In this document: piece by piece, positions 7,811 to 15,566 of the stretch
How positions within the stretch are numbered: position 1 is the first letter of the stretch
Layout of the letters: each line of letters begins with the position of its first letter
Assembly: GCA_018385395.1 (NCBI GenBank)
Contig: JAHBAD010000154.1
Span: 1-39,964, forward strand
Direction: 5' to 3'
DNA length: 39,964 bases
Origin: Treponema sp.
Lineage (GTDB): Bacteria > Spirochaetota > Spirochaetia > Treponematales > Treponemataceae
Notes under the pieces: generated by a model
Seen by the model: the letters and a program-made list of their open reading frames with translations, nothing else
Database searches by the model: none
Told to the model about the DNA's origin: nothing
Made by a program: the position numbers and the translations under genes

Positions 7811-9319
7811 ATGTCAAAACCGTTAATTTGTATGACTCTGACAGGACGAACCCTGGCAGAAAATGCTGAACTGGCAAAGAAATACGAAAAGAAAATTGAC
7901 CTGGTTGAACTTCGTGTTGATTGCCTTGATGAAGATGAGCAGCTTTACGTACGTCGTTTTCCAGGTATGGTTTCACAGCCTGTAATTCTTACAATTCGCC
8001 GCGACGTTGACGGCGGTAAATTCGTTGGCGGTGAATTCTCGCGCACTACGCTTTTTGGAAGTGCTCTTGCTTTTGCAAATCAGGATAAAACCAAAAACTT
8101 TGCCTATGTGGATTTTGAAGATGATTTCCATGTTTCAGGAATTCAGGATGCCGCACAGGCTTTTGGAATCCGCATTATAAGAAGCTTTCATAATATGAAA
8201 GGATCTGTAACAAATCTTCAGGAAAAAGCCCGTTCTATGATGAAGACTGGTTTTGAAATTCCAAAGATTGCATTTATGCCTCAGTCTCTGAACGATGTTA
8301 CAAACATCTTCAAGGAAGGCGCAGAAATGAGTCAGGATCACATTTTCATAGCAATGGGAGATCTTGGGCTTCCTTCACGTATTCTTGCAGCAAAATCAAA
8401 TTCTTTTCTTACATTTGTTTCGCCAGAAGAAACAATGGGAAATGTTGGTGGAATCGGACATATTACACCGAATATAATAAATGATCTTTACCGCTTCCGT
8501 TCAATTGATGAAGAAACAAAGGCTTTTGGAATAATCGGATGGCCACTTCTTAAAACTTCAAGTCCTGAAATTCATAATCAGGGATATATCGGGCACAATA
8601 TGAATGCAGTGTATGTTCCGGTTCGTGCACCCAATGTTCCTGAAGCTTTGACTTTCTGTAATCAGGTTGGCATTCAGGGGCTTTCAGTTACTGTTCCACA
8701 CAAAGAAGATATTATGTTTTATCTTTCTGATATTTCACCTGAAGCAAAAACAATTGGGGCTGTAAATACAATTATCAAGAAAAATAATTCATGGTCAGGG
8801 TTCAATACTGATGCCTACGGTTTCCAGCGGTCTCTTGAAGAGTTCCTTGAAACAAATAAGCTTAAGAAACGAAAGGTTGCTATTATCGGGGCTGGTGGAG
8901 CTGCAAAAGCTGTTGCTTATGTAATTAAGCAGATGGGCGGAAAGGCATGTGTTTTCAACCGTACACTTTCAAGTGCGAAAGCCCTTGCTGAAAAATATGG
9001 GTTTGAATATTCGGATCTTTCTCCGCAGTGTATTGATAAACTGAATTCTTATTCGGGACTTATTATTCAGACAACTTCAGTTGGAATGAATTCGGATGGA
9101 ATTTCAAGACCGGAAACTGATCCTATTCATTTTTATAATTTCAAAGGAAATGAAATCGTATATGATATTATCTATACACCTGCTGTAACTCCTGTAATGA
9201 AACGTGCAGCTCAAGCCGGATGCAAAACCTGTAACGGTTTGAAAATGCTTCAGTATCAGGGATATATGCAGTTTAAAATCTTTACAGGAGAAGACTACGA
9301 AAATGTTAAGTCAGAATGA
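7811..9319 (+). CDS. aroDE: Fused 3-dehydroquinate dehydratase / shikimate dehydrogenase
   Basis: A bifunctional enzyme for steps 3 and 4 of the shikimate pathway. Residues 1-~230 are a type I (Schiff-base) dehydroquinate dehydratase: LVELRVDCLD, IRSFHNMKGS with the catalytic His, and PKIAFMPQS with the expected imine Lys. Residues ~238-502 are shikimate dehydrogenase: FGIIGWPLLKTSSPEIHN (substrate binding), SVTVPHKE with the catalytic Lys, GAVNTII, NTDAYGF with the conserved Asp, and the NADP-binding GAGGAAKAVAY. The fusion is typical of plants and some bacteria. The ATG follows the PASTA stop with no gap, and the 3' end overlaps rpiA by 17 bp, so translation is probably coupled. Confidence 0.95.
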   Translation: MSKPLICMTLTGRTLAENAELAKKYEKKIDLVELRVDCLDEDEQLYVRRFPGMVSQPVILTIRRDVDGGKFVGGEFSRTTLFGSALAFANQDKTKNFAYVDFEDDFHVSGIQDAAQAFGIRIIRSFHNMKGSVTNLQEKARSMMKTGFEIPKIAFMPQSLNDVTNIFKEGAEMSQDHIFIAMGDLGLPSRILAAKSNSFLTFVSPEETMGNVGGIGHITPNIINDLYRFRSIDEETKAFGIIGWPLLKTSSPEIHNQGYIGHNMNAVYVPVRAPNVPEALTFCNQVGIQGLSVTVPHKEDIMFYLSDISPEAKTIGAVNTIIKKNNSWSGFNTDAYGFQRSLEEFLETNKLKKRKVAIIGAGGAAKAVAYVIKQMGGKACVFNRTLSSAKALAEKYGFEYSDLSPQCIDKLNSYSGLIIQTTSVGMNSDGISRPETDPIHFYNFKGNEIVYDIIYTPAVTPVMKRAAQAGCKTCNGLKMLQYQGYMQFKIFTGEDYENVKSE

Positions 9320-10031
9320 ACAGAAAGTGCTTGCAGCTCAGACTGCAGTAGACACACTTGTTGAAAAAGGAATTCTTAAAAGCGGAATGAAAGTAGGACT
9401 TGGAACCGGTTCTACAGCAATGCCTGCAGTAGACCGTGTTGCTTATCACATTCAGAACGGAAACCTTAAGAATATTAAAGCCGTTGTTACAAGTTTCCAG
9501 ACAGAAAACCGCTGTCAGGATCTGGACATTCCTGTTTATTCTATGAATGACAGAAGAATTGGTGGTGTTCTTGATGTGGCAATTGACGGTGCTGATGAAA
9601 TTGATCCTGACTGCAATCTGATTAAAGGTGGCGGTGCAGCACATGTTCGTGAAAAGATAGTTGAATATAATTCAAAGGTTTTGGTAATTGTTGCAGACCA
9701 GTCAAAAGTTGTTCCACATATCGGAACAGGTTTCAAAGTTCCTGTAGAAATTATTCCGGATGCACGCCAGGCTGTTGTAAACCAGCTGGAAGCCCTTGGA
9801 GCAAAATGTTACCTCCGCGAAGGCGTTAGAAAGGCAGGTCCTGTTGTAACTGACAACGGAAACCAGATTCTGGACTGCCAGTGGGAAAAGCCAATTGAAG
9901 ATATTGCTTCAATGGAAGTAAAAATAAATCAGATTGTCGGCGTTGTTGAAAACGGACTTTTTGCAGGTCGTAATCCGATTGCTTTCATTGCAAAAGAAGA
10001 CGGAAACGTAGAAGTTCGTAACCTGAAATAA
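9303..10031 (+). CDS. rpiA: Ribose-5-phosphate isomerase A
   Basis: Interconverts ribose 5-phosphate and ribulose 5-phosphate in the pentose phosphate pathway. The 242-aa chain shows the family motifs VGLGTGSTAMPAVD (phosphate-binding loop), DGADEIDPDCNLIKGGGAAHVREKI with the catalytic Asp and Lys, and the C-terminal NGLFAGRNPIAFIA region. The ATG at 9303 lies inside the end of aroDE (17-bp overlap), consistent with the last gene of the his-aro cluster. A strong Rho-independent terminator follows 6 bp after the stop. Confidence 0.96.
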   Translation: MLSQNEQKVLAAQTAVDTLVEKGILKSGMKVGLGTGSTAMPAVDRVAYHIQNGNLKNIKAVVTSFQTENRCQDLDIPVYSMNDRRIGGVLDVAIDGADEIDPDCNLIKGGGAAHVREKIVEYNSKVLVIVADQSKVVPHIGTGFKVPVEIIPDARQAVVNQLEALGAKCYLREGVRKAGPVVTDNGNQILDCQWEKPIEDIASMEVKINQIVGVVENGLFAGRNPIAFIAKEDGNVEVRNLK

Positions 10032-10037
10032 ACGGAA

Positions 10038-10089
10038 AGGGATTGTCCAGTAAGTTTGCATAACTTTTGGGGCAATCCCTATTTTTTTT
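10038..10089 (+). terminator. Rho-independent terminator after rpiA
   Basis: The stem AGGGATTG (10038-10045) pairs with CAATCCCT (10073-10080), extended by CC/GG inside past a bulged T, and is followed by eight T (10082-10089). It ends immediately before the ATG of the next gene, at 10090. Confidence 0.85.
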
Positions 10090-11634
10090 ATGTATTCACC
10101 ATTTCCAACTGAAACTGCGTATCACTATTGTCTCGTACTTAAGCGACGCCTTGATGAAGGTTTTTTAAAGCTTGAACAGGTGACACGGCTTTCTATGGAA
10201 AGGGCAGGTCAGGGCGTTATGATCGGCTGCCTTGTCTGTACAGATGAAAGCGGGAATCGTGTAGTCCTTTGCGCAAACTCTGGTATAAGCCGGAAGATAA
10301 TTCACAATTCACAATTCACAATTCACAATATTGAAAAGAGTAAATCTTCTGATTTTCCTGGTAGAGAATATGGATGGGAAGAAAATGGAATCCGTTTCAT
10401 TGTAGTGCCGTCCATTGTAAATGCAGAAGAGGTTGATAAAGCCCTTAAAAAAAATGATGAGGAAATTCACAGACTGACTGAGATAATTAATAATTCACAA
10501 TTCACAATGCAGAATAATTATCAGAGCGGTGAATGTATTGTCTCTGATGATAGCTTTTCTGTTAATGAAATAAAAAAACGTAGAAAAGATTTGTGTGATG
10601 AATCTCTTGAAAATGTGAGAAAACTGTATAAGTTTCGGACAATTAATAATTGTGAATTATTAATTATGAATTGTGCATTACCCACCGGGACAGGTGACTG
10701 CTGTGAGCCTAAGCTTTTCCATTACGCATTTGAACATAATTTAAAGCCCTTTAGTCTTGCACAGGTGTTTTATGAGGGGCTTGGGGCGGAGCCCCGGCGA
10801 GAGGGGTGTGGTGAAGACCGCAATTTGAGCCCTGCGAAAAGCGGGCTGAACCCAGGGGGGAGACTTCCCCCCTCAATGCCACGCCTTGTTCCGCCTTGCG
10901 ATGAACGCTGCGGATTTCTTCTTCCGAAAATGCTTGGACTTGAAGTTCTGTACTGGGACAAACACATTGTGGTTGTGAATAAACCGTCGGGGCTTCTTTC
11001 GGTTCCGGGCCGCGGCGAAGACAAACAGGATTGTGTTGTGAACCGGGTGAAAACTTTGTATGGCAATATGTGCCGTATTGACCAGCCTTCGGTTCACCGC
11101 CTTGATATGGAAACTTCAGGTATTCTTGTTCTTGCCTTTACCGAAGAAGCCCACAGAAATCTTTCATCCCAGTTTGAAGAAGGTTCGGTTCATAAAGAAT
11201 ATGTTGCACTTCTGGAAGGCGTTCTTGAAAAGCAGGCAGAAGGGTTAAGTGCTCCAAAGCGTGGAGAAAAGTCGGGAGTGATGAAACTGAAATTCCGCCT
11301 GGATCCTGAAAACCGGCCGCACCAGATTTACGATGAAGTTTATGGGAAAGAAGGTATAACCCGATGGCAGAATGAAGGGCTTGTCTGGTACACGGCTCCT
11401 GACGGGCAGAAAATAAAATCCACAAAAGTAAGATTTTTCCCAGAAACAGGGCGGACTCATCAGCTGCGCCTTGCTTCTGCAGATTCTCACGGATTCGGAC
11501 TTCCTATTATCGGCGATTCTTTATACGACCACTGTATGGAAGGACAGCGGCTTATGCTTCATGCAGAAAAGATAACTTTTAAACATCCCATAAACGGGCG
11601 ATTTCTGACTTTCGAAAAAAAATCAGATTTTTAA
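10090..11634 (+). CDS. RluA-family pseudouridine synthase with in-frame repeat insertions
   Basis: Isomerises uridine to pseudouridine in structured RNA; the exact target is unknown. The catalytic domain occupies about residues 290-514: LYWDKHIVVVNKPSGLLSVPGRG, SVHRLDMETSGILVLA with catalytic Asp339, and GRTHQLRLAS. The N-terminal ~285 residues match the two-domain subgroup seen in Bacteroidetes and spirochaetes (GQGVMIGCLVCTDESG, CCEPKLFHYAFEHNLKP). Four segments look foreign: residues ~70-80 (HNSQFTIHN), ~132-144, ~184-197 and a Gly/Pro/Arg-rich block ~229-263. Each corresponds to a DNA repeat and all keep the frame. The ATG directly follows the T-run of the rpiA terminator with no SD. The 3' end overlaps the convergent sirtuin gene by 12 bp. 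Confidence 0.88.
   Translation: MYSPFPTETAYHYCLVLKRRLDEGFLKLEQVTRLSMERAGQGVMIGCLVCTDESGNRVVLCANSGISRKIIHNSQFTIHNIEKSKSSDFPGREYGWEENGIRFIVVPSIVNAEEVDKALKKNDEEIHRLTEIINNSQFTMQNNYQSGECIVSDDSFSVNEIKKRRKDLCDESLENVRKLYKFRTINNCELLIMNCALPTGTGDCCEPKLFHYAFEHNLKPFSLAQVFYEGLGAEPRREGCGEDRNLSPAKSGLNPGGRLPPSMPRLVPPCDERCGFLLPKMLGLEVLYWDKHIVVVNKPSGLLSVPGRGEDKQDCVVNRVKTLYGNMCRIDQPSVHRLDMETSGILVLAFTEEAHRNLSSQFEEGSVHKEYVALLEGVLEKQAEGLSAPKRGEKSGVMKLKFRLDPENRPHQIYDEVYGKEGITRWQNEGLVWYTAPDGQKIKSTKVRFFPETGRTHQLRLASADSHGFGLPIIGDSLYDHCMEGQRLMLHAEKITFKHPINGRFLTFEKKSDF
10299..10326 (+). repeat. AATTCAC x4 tandem repeat inside the pseudouridine synthase gene
   Basis: Four exact copies of a 7-bp unit, continuing into AATATT. 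It is read in frame as IHNSQFTIHN. The same unit occurs at 3711-3786 and, with variation, at 10485-10520 and 10640-10680. Confidence 0.85.
10485..10520 (+). repeat. AATTCAC-family repeat, second copy in the gene
   Basis: Contains TAATAATTCACAATTCACAA followed by TGCAGAATAATTA, flanked by AATTA on both sides so that it is weakly palindromic. Read in frame as INNSQFTMQNN. Confidence 0.7.
10640..10680 (-). repeat. AATTCAC-family repeat, third copy, inverted
   Basis: Contains AATTGTGAATTATTAATTAT and GAATTGTGCATTA, the reverse complement of the motif in the two upstream copies. Read in frame as INNCELLIMNCAL. Confidence 0.7.
10774..10878 (+). repeat. GC-rich three-hairpin element inserted in frame
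   Basis: About 105 bp of much higher GC than the rest of the window. It contains three hairpins in a row: GGGGCT/AGCCCC (10776-10781 with 10090+700 i.e. 10790-10795), AGCCC/GGGCT (10828-10832 with 10843-10847), and GGGGGGA/TCCCCCC (10855-10861 with 10866-10872). It interrupts the conserved segment between AQVFYEG and PPCDERCG of the pseudouridine synthase family but leaves the frame open. Confidence 0.7.
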
Positions 11635-12354
11635 GCGGCTTAATGTTTCGCCGATTGAATCGTGGATTACAAGGGTTGCATACTGGTCGGCTTGAGTTTC
11701 ACTTTTATTTATGAGTACAAGATATTTTCCGCGGAAATAACGGATAAGGCCTGAAGCTGGGTACACTGTAAGGGATGTTCCGCCGATTATAAGCATGTGG
11801 GCTTTTGAGATTGCTTCCACAGCTCCGTTTATGCAGCCTTCATTCAGGCTTTCTTCGTAAAGAACAACGTCCGGTTTTACGATGCCGCCGCATTTATCGC
11901 ACACAGGATAATCTTCTTTTTTGTTGTTCATGTAATCTATGTCGAAAGCTTTGCAGCAGTCCATGCAGTAGTTTCGTAATGTACTTCCGTGAAGTTCATA
12001 AACACAGCGGCTTCCGGCCATCTGGTGAAGACCGTCAATATTTTGTGTTATGACAGCTTTAAGTTTTCCCGCTTCTTCCATTTGTGCCAGAACATTATGA
12101 GCCTTATTCGGTTTGATTCCCGGGATAATAAGCTTTTCACGGTAGAAGCGGAAAAATTCTTTTTTGTTGCTGTCAAAAAAAGAGCGGCTCAAAATGGTTT
12201 CAGGCGGGTAGTTCCATTTCTGGTTGTAAAGTCCGTCCACACTTCTGAAGTCCGGAATACCACTTTCGGTAGAAACGCCGGCACCCCCAAAGAAAACAAT
12301 ATTGTCAGAGTCATCATAAAACTTTTGAAGTGTTTCAATTTTTTCGTTATCCAT
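11623..12354 (-). CDS. cobB: Sirtuin, NAD-dependent protein deacylase
   Basis: Removes acyl groups from lysines with consumption of NAD+. The 243-aa chain has GAGVSTESGIPDFRS (24-38, NAD binding), TQNIDGLH (103-110), catalytic His122 in ELHGST, and four zinc ligands Cys130, Cys133, Cys152 and Cys155. The frame extends 23 codons further upstream to 12423, but those codons encode a basic unrelated stretch, and an AGAGGAG Shine-Dalgarno lies just before the ATG at 12354, so that start is preferred. It is downstream of hslO on the same strand with a 77-bp gap, and its 3' end overlaps the convergent pseudouridine synthase gene. Confidence 0.93.
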   Translation of the reverse strand: MDNEKIETLQKFYDDSDNIVFFGGAGVSTESGIPDFRSVDGLYNQKWNYPPETILSRSFFDSNKKEFFRFYREKLIIPGIKPNKAHNVLAQMEEAGKLKAVITQNIDGLHQMAGSRCVYELHGSTLRNYCMDCCKAFDIDYMNNKKEDYPVCDKCGGIVKPDVVLYEESLNEGCINGAVEAISKAHMLIIGGTSLTVYPASGLIRYFRGKYLVLINKSETQADQYATLVIHDSIGETLSRLKI

Positions 12355-12383
12355 ATTATCTCCTCTATTATTCTTCCGGCGGT

Positions 12384-12410
12384 GCTTTGTGCGTTTTGTG
12401 CGCCTTGTGG
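12384..12410. repeat. 9-bp tandem repeat between hslO and sirtuin gene
   Basis: Three consecutive degenerate units GCTTTGTGC, GTTTTGTGC and GCCTTGTGG, embedded in a GC-richer patch (about 12376-12418). It lies in the 77-bp gap between the two genes and does not resemble a terminator. Confidence 0.55.
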
Positions 12411-12431
12411 CAAAGCTCCACAAATCAGTTT

Positions 12432-13418
12432 TTATTTTGTCAGCATTTCTTTTGTTATGTAATAAACGCTTCCGCAGTTCTGACAGATAACTTCAAGAGG
12501 AAACTTTTCAGTTGCGAGAATATCATCCAGTTCTGCCTTTCCAAGGTTTTTAATGCGCAGGGCAAAGTTCTGGGCAGAACAAGGACAGTCAAAAATAACT
12601 GCGCGGTCAAGAACTGCTGCGGGCTTGAATTCACGGAAAAGCCCGTAAACGATATCTTCGCGGTTTCCATGTTCGCTGAACCACTGTCCCGGGTTTGGAA
12701 GTGCGTTCAATGCCATTTCAACTTTATAAATAAGCTCTTCGCGGATTTCTTCTGCATCTTCTTTTCCGCTGAAAGCTGTCTGTGCGCTTACTTTGCTGTA
12801 ACCTCCCGCCTGTGGCATAACCTGAACGTACATACCGCCGGCTCCAGTTACGCGGCCAAGCTTGTCAAACTGGATTCCGGTTTTGAATGCACTGTGAACC
12901 TGGTCGCTCTGGTCAAAGTAATAAGCCAGGTCCATAGCGATATTTTTGAACTGGATTTCTACGGAACTTGTCTGAGGTTCTTTCATGCCTTCAATAAGTT
13001 TTGACATGGTCATGGTTCCACCGTTTCCGAAGAACGGTGCCAGATCCCAGCTTTCAAGAGGTTTTTCCAAAGGAATGTGATCCTGCATAAGGTGTCCGCG
13101 GACGTACCCCAAAGAGTCAGCTTCTACCACAAATCCTTTACAGATACCGTCTGTCTGGTAAGTGAAAGTCCAGTGTTCTTTCTGATTTGATTTCATTAAT
13201 GGAATGAAAAGGGCGGCACATAAAAGGGCCTGTCCAAGAATATAAGTTTCCAGAATTCCAAGATTCTGGTTTGCGCGCATCTGGTTTACCATTTCTGTAC
13301 CATTGTAAAATGCGCCGCGGAACTGACCTTCTGCCATAACGAAAACTGTCATTCCGTCTTTTTCAAGTTTACTTAAGTGTTCAACTAATTCTGCGTCTTT
13401 GATTTCTGCTTTGTTCAT
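12432..13418 (-). CDS. hslO: Redox-regulated chaperone Hsp33
   Basis: A holdase chaperone activated by oxidation of a zinc centre. The 328-aa product has the N-terminal Hsp33 core (SLGYVRGHLMQDH, FGNGGTMTMSKL, GAGGMYVQVMPQAG) and the C-terminal zinc switch CPC (Cys278, Cys280) with CQNC (Cys312, Cys315), in the context CQNCGSVYYITKEML. It is divergent from era, with 44 bp between the two starts. No SD precedes the ATG at 13418; a TAAACT box 7 nt upstream on the minus strand could give a leaderless mRNA, but its -35 is weak. The sirtuin gene lies downstream. Confidence 0.95.
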   Translation of the reverse strand: MNKAEIKDAELVEHLSKLEKDGMTVFVMAEGQFRGAFYNGTEMVNQMRANQNLGILETYILGQALLCAALFIPLMKSNQKEHWTFTYQTDGICKGFVVEADSLGYVRGHLMQDHIPLEKPLESWDLAPFFGNGGTMTMSKLIEGMKEPQTSSVEIQFKNIAMDLAYYFDQSDQVHSAFKTGIQFDKLGRVTGAGGMYVQVMPQAGGYSKVSAQTAFSGKEDAEEIREELIYKVEMALNALPNPGQWFSEHGNREDIVYGLFREFKPAAVLDRAVIFDCPCSAQNFALRIKNLGKAELDDILATEKFPLEVICQNCGSVYYITKEMLTK

Positions 13419-13450
13419 GTGTAGAAGTTTATTCTTTATAGAAGAAATTG

Positions 13451-13456
13451 TATACT
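13451..13456 (+). promoter_or_regulatory. Probable -10 box of era
   Basis: TATACT preceded by TG, ending 6 nt before the ATG at 13463. A -35 is weak (TTTATT at 13428-13433, 17-bp spacing). Predicted transcript is leaderless. Confidence 0.45.
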
Positions 13457-13462
13457 GTTTTT

Positions 13463-14398
13463 ATGTCAGAAATTAAATCAACTGTTGAATCAAATCCGAA
13501 TCCGGATATTTTGAAAACTGCCCTTGTTGCCATTATTGGCCGTCCTTCGGCAGGAAAATCTACTTTTTTGAATACTGCCTGTCAGGAAGCGGTAAGTATT
13601 GTTTCGCCAATGCCACAGACAACCCGAAATGCAATCCGCGGTATTGTTAATACTTCTTACGGTCAGCTTGTCTTTGTAGATACTCCGGGTTATCACGATT
13701 CAGAAAAGAAACTTAATTTAAAGCTCCGTGGTGTTACTGAAACAACTCTTGAAGGTTCCGATTGTGTTCTTTATGTTGTGGATTCAAGCCGTGAACCGGG
13801 AAATGAAGAAAAGATTACAGCTGAGCTGATTAAAAATTATCAGAAGCGCATGATTGTTGCCATTAACAAAACTGATCTTGCTGGAGCGAATCCTGCAAAG
13901 GTAAAAGCTTTTGTTAAATCGGTTTTGACAGAAATTCCAGATGAACGCATTCTTGAAATGTCAGCAAAAAAAGATAGCGGAATCAATGAAGTTCTGAAGG
14001 CTCTTTATGATATTTCGCCTGTTGCACCTGCAATGTATACAGAAGATTTTTATACAGATCAGGATATGAAGTTCCGCATTTCTGAAGCAATCCGCGGAGA
14101 AGCAATCAATCGTCTTGAACAGGAAATTCCTCATGCAGTTTATGTAAACATTGCAGACCTGGAATTCCGTAACGAAGGAAAAAAACTATGGGTGCGCGCA
14201 TTTCTTTGTGTTGAACGCGAAAGTCAGAAAGGAATCGTAATCGGTAAAGGCGCTTCGAAAATCAAGGAAATCAGAGCAGCCTCATTAAAGGCACTGAATA
14301 TGATTTATCCTTATAAAGTTGAACTGGACCTTCAGGTAAAGGTGGACAAGAACTGGAGACAGAAAGATCTGACAATTTCCCGTCTTATTCCACAGTAA
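13463..14398 (+). CDS. era: GTPase Era, 30S ribosome assembly
   Basis: An essential GTPase that binds 16S rRNA 3' end during 30S maturation. From the chosen start the product is 311 aa. The G motifs are GRPSAGKS (26-33), DTPG (73-76), NKTD (135-138) and SAKK; the KH RNA-binding domain carries VIGKGASKIKEIR near the C-terminus. A TTG at 13448 is in frame, but the ATG at 13463 fits a TATACT box located 6 nt upstream and no SD supports either. It is divergent from hslO and ends 3 bp from the convergent AEC transporter gene. Confidence 0.95.
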   Translation: MSEIKSTVESNPNPDILKTALVAIIGRPSAGKSTFLNTACQEAVSIVSPMPQTTRNAIRGIVNTSYGQLVFVDTPGYHDSEKKLNLKLRGVTETTLEGSDCVLYVVDSSREPGNEEKITAELIKNYQKRMIVAINKTDLAGANPAKVKAFVKSVLTEIPDERILEMSAKKDSGINEVLKALYDISPVAPAMYTEDFYTDQDMKFRISEAIRGEAINRLEQEIPHAVYVNIADLEFRNEGKKLWVRAFLCVERESQKGIVIGKGASKIKEIRAASLKALNMIYPYKVELDLQVKVDKNWRQKDLTISRLIPQ

Positions 14399-14401
14399 AA
14401 T

Positions 14402-15331
14402 TTATTTCATTAAAGACATTGCCAGTGTAACAAGGAATGGCATTGTAAGAATAGAGAAAAGGGTACTCATGGCAATCATTGTAACGGAGGTCTGAGTATC
14501 CTTTTCGTATTTTGCGGCAAACATGGTTGTGTTGGCCGCTGCCGGTGCACTGGCTGCAATTACCATTGCAGGAAGAATATTATCTCTTATGCCAAGAAGA
14601 AGCATTGCCCCGAGAATTATCAGGGGACAGATAACAAGACGCATGAAAATCCCAAGCAGAAGTTTTGCGTCTTTCAGAACGGCAAAGGAAGTAATCTGGG
14701 CCAGGTAATATCCGATTATGAACATCGGAAGAGGTGTGTTCAGATTTGCAAGGTGCTGCACTGGAGATGCAAGAATGACCGGCAGCTTTAATGGTGTCAG
14801 AAAAATAATAAGTCCAACTGCAATTCCAATAATACCAGGATTTATGAAAATCTTTTTTACACTGATTTCTTTAAATGACCCGCTCATAAGAACAAGACCG
14901 AAAGTCCATGTTAAAAGATTGAAAACTCCGATGTATGCAGTTCCAAGAAATACGCCTTCGGTTCCAAGTATTGCATTCTGCAGTGGAAGTGCCATGTATC
15001 CGCAGTTTGAGAAAATAACGCCGTAGCGGAGTACTGCACGTTTTGCCTGAGCCTTATCGTGAATAAGGATATAGGAAAGTGCAATGAAAAGGCTGTGGGC
15101 AAGGACAGTGCATCCTGCACTTATAAGAAGTTTCTTTACCAGAAGCGGATCATATTCCCGGTTGAAAGAATTGATTACGACAGTTGGCGTTACAAAGTAG
15201 AGAATGAAGTGAGTTATGTGTTTGACTGTGTGTTCATCAAAAATCTTTTTCTTTGAACAGAGAAAACCAATTCCGATAAGAATGAAAAGAACCGCAACCT
15301 GAGTTGCAACTGTAGTAAGACTTGAAAACAT
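14402..15331 (-). CDS. AEC-family (auxin efflux carrier type) transporter
   Basis: A 309-aa integral membrane protein with about ten hydrophobic segments in two halves, for example VAVLFILIGIGFLCSKKKIF at the N-terminus and TMIAMSTLFSILTMPFLVTL at the C-terminus. Polar breaks in the hydrophobic segments (SNCGYMALPLQNAILG, AASAPAAANTTMFAAKY) are the asparagine/proline-containing crossovers typical of AEC carriers, which export or import small organic acids. The substrate cannot be told. A GGAG lies 9 nt before the ATG. It lies downstream of the tRNA-Thr gene and the tRNA-like repeat, on the same strand. Confidence 0.88.
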   Translation of the reverse strand: MFSSLTTVATQVAVLFILIGIGFLCSKKKIFDEHTVKHITHFILYFVTPTVVINSFNREYDPLLVKKLLISAGCTVLAHSLFIALSYILIHDKAQAKRAVLRYGVIFSNCGYMALPLQNAILGTEGVFLGTAYIGVFNLLTWTFGLVLMSGSFKEISVKKIFINPGIIGIAVGLIIFLTPLKLPVILASPVQHLANLNTPLPMFIIGYYLAQITSFAVLKDAKLLLGIFMRLVICPLIILGAMLLLGIRDNILPAMVIAASAPAAANTTMFAAKYEKDTQTSVTMIAMSTLFSILTMPFLVTLAMSLMK

Positions 15332-15355
15332 GATGTATGTCTCCGTAAAATAAAA

Positions 15356-15379
15356 AAGCCGTTTTCCGGACTTGAACCG
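15356..15379 (-). repeat. Second copy of the tRNA-Thr 3' end (24 bp, att-like)
   Basis: A 24-bp exact copy of bases 15566-15589, i.e. the T-arm and the 3' acceptor strand of the adjacent tRNA-Thr, in the same orientation and 210 bp away. No tRNA body belongs to it. On the minus strand the copy is followed by a run of T (15352-15357 region). The arrangement is what a tRNA-targeting element or a tRNA-end repeat leaves behind. Confidence 0.8.
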
Positions 15380-15565
15380 CCCCCTCCAGTCACAAACATC
15401 CTGTTTGTTCCTTTTGGGCGCCTCCGTTCACTGCCGTCGCAGTCCATTGCGACTTTTCAGAAAAAAGCTCCTTCATCGCTTTTTCCTGCGTTCACTCCGG
15501 TATTCGGTTCACTCTCATTCCATAACAAAAATATGTTACGCACGTATTTATTTGTAATTAAATTT
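15380..15565. other. Non-coding stretch between the two tRNA 3'-end copies
   Basis: I see no credible gene. It holds a hairpin GTCGCA/TGCGAC (15436-15441 with 15448-15453), three copies of GTTCACT (15426, 15490, 15507), and an inverted 13-nt match to the tRNA variable/T arm (GGTATTCGGTTCA at 15499-15511, versus the tRNA on the minus strand at 15583-15595). It looks like a small composite repeat or the scar of an element. Confidence 0.5.
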
Positions 15566-15566
15566 A

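Noticed and set aside
10299-10680. CRISPR-like array in the AATTCAC repeats
   Set aside because: Units are 7 bp, directly tandem, without spacers, and no cas genes are present.
11623-12423. Sirtuin start at 12423
   Set aside because: The extra 23 codons are basic and unlike the family, and a strong SD precedes the internal ATG at 12354.
12330-13004. A 224-codon plus-strand frame opposite hslO
   Set aside because: Shadow of hslO, whose zinc motif and core are unmistakable.
13448-13462. TTG 13448 as the era start
   Set aside because: The five extra codons overlap the probable -10 box, and the N-terminus is complete without them.
15214-15447. A 77-codon minus-strand frame across the tRNA-end copy
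   Set aside because: It translates the duplicated tRNA 3' end and the 5' part of the transporter gene in another frame; no SD or family match.
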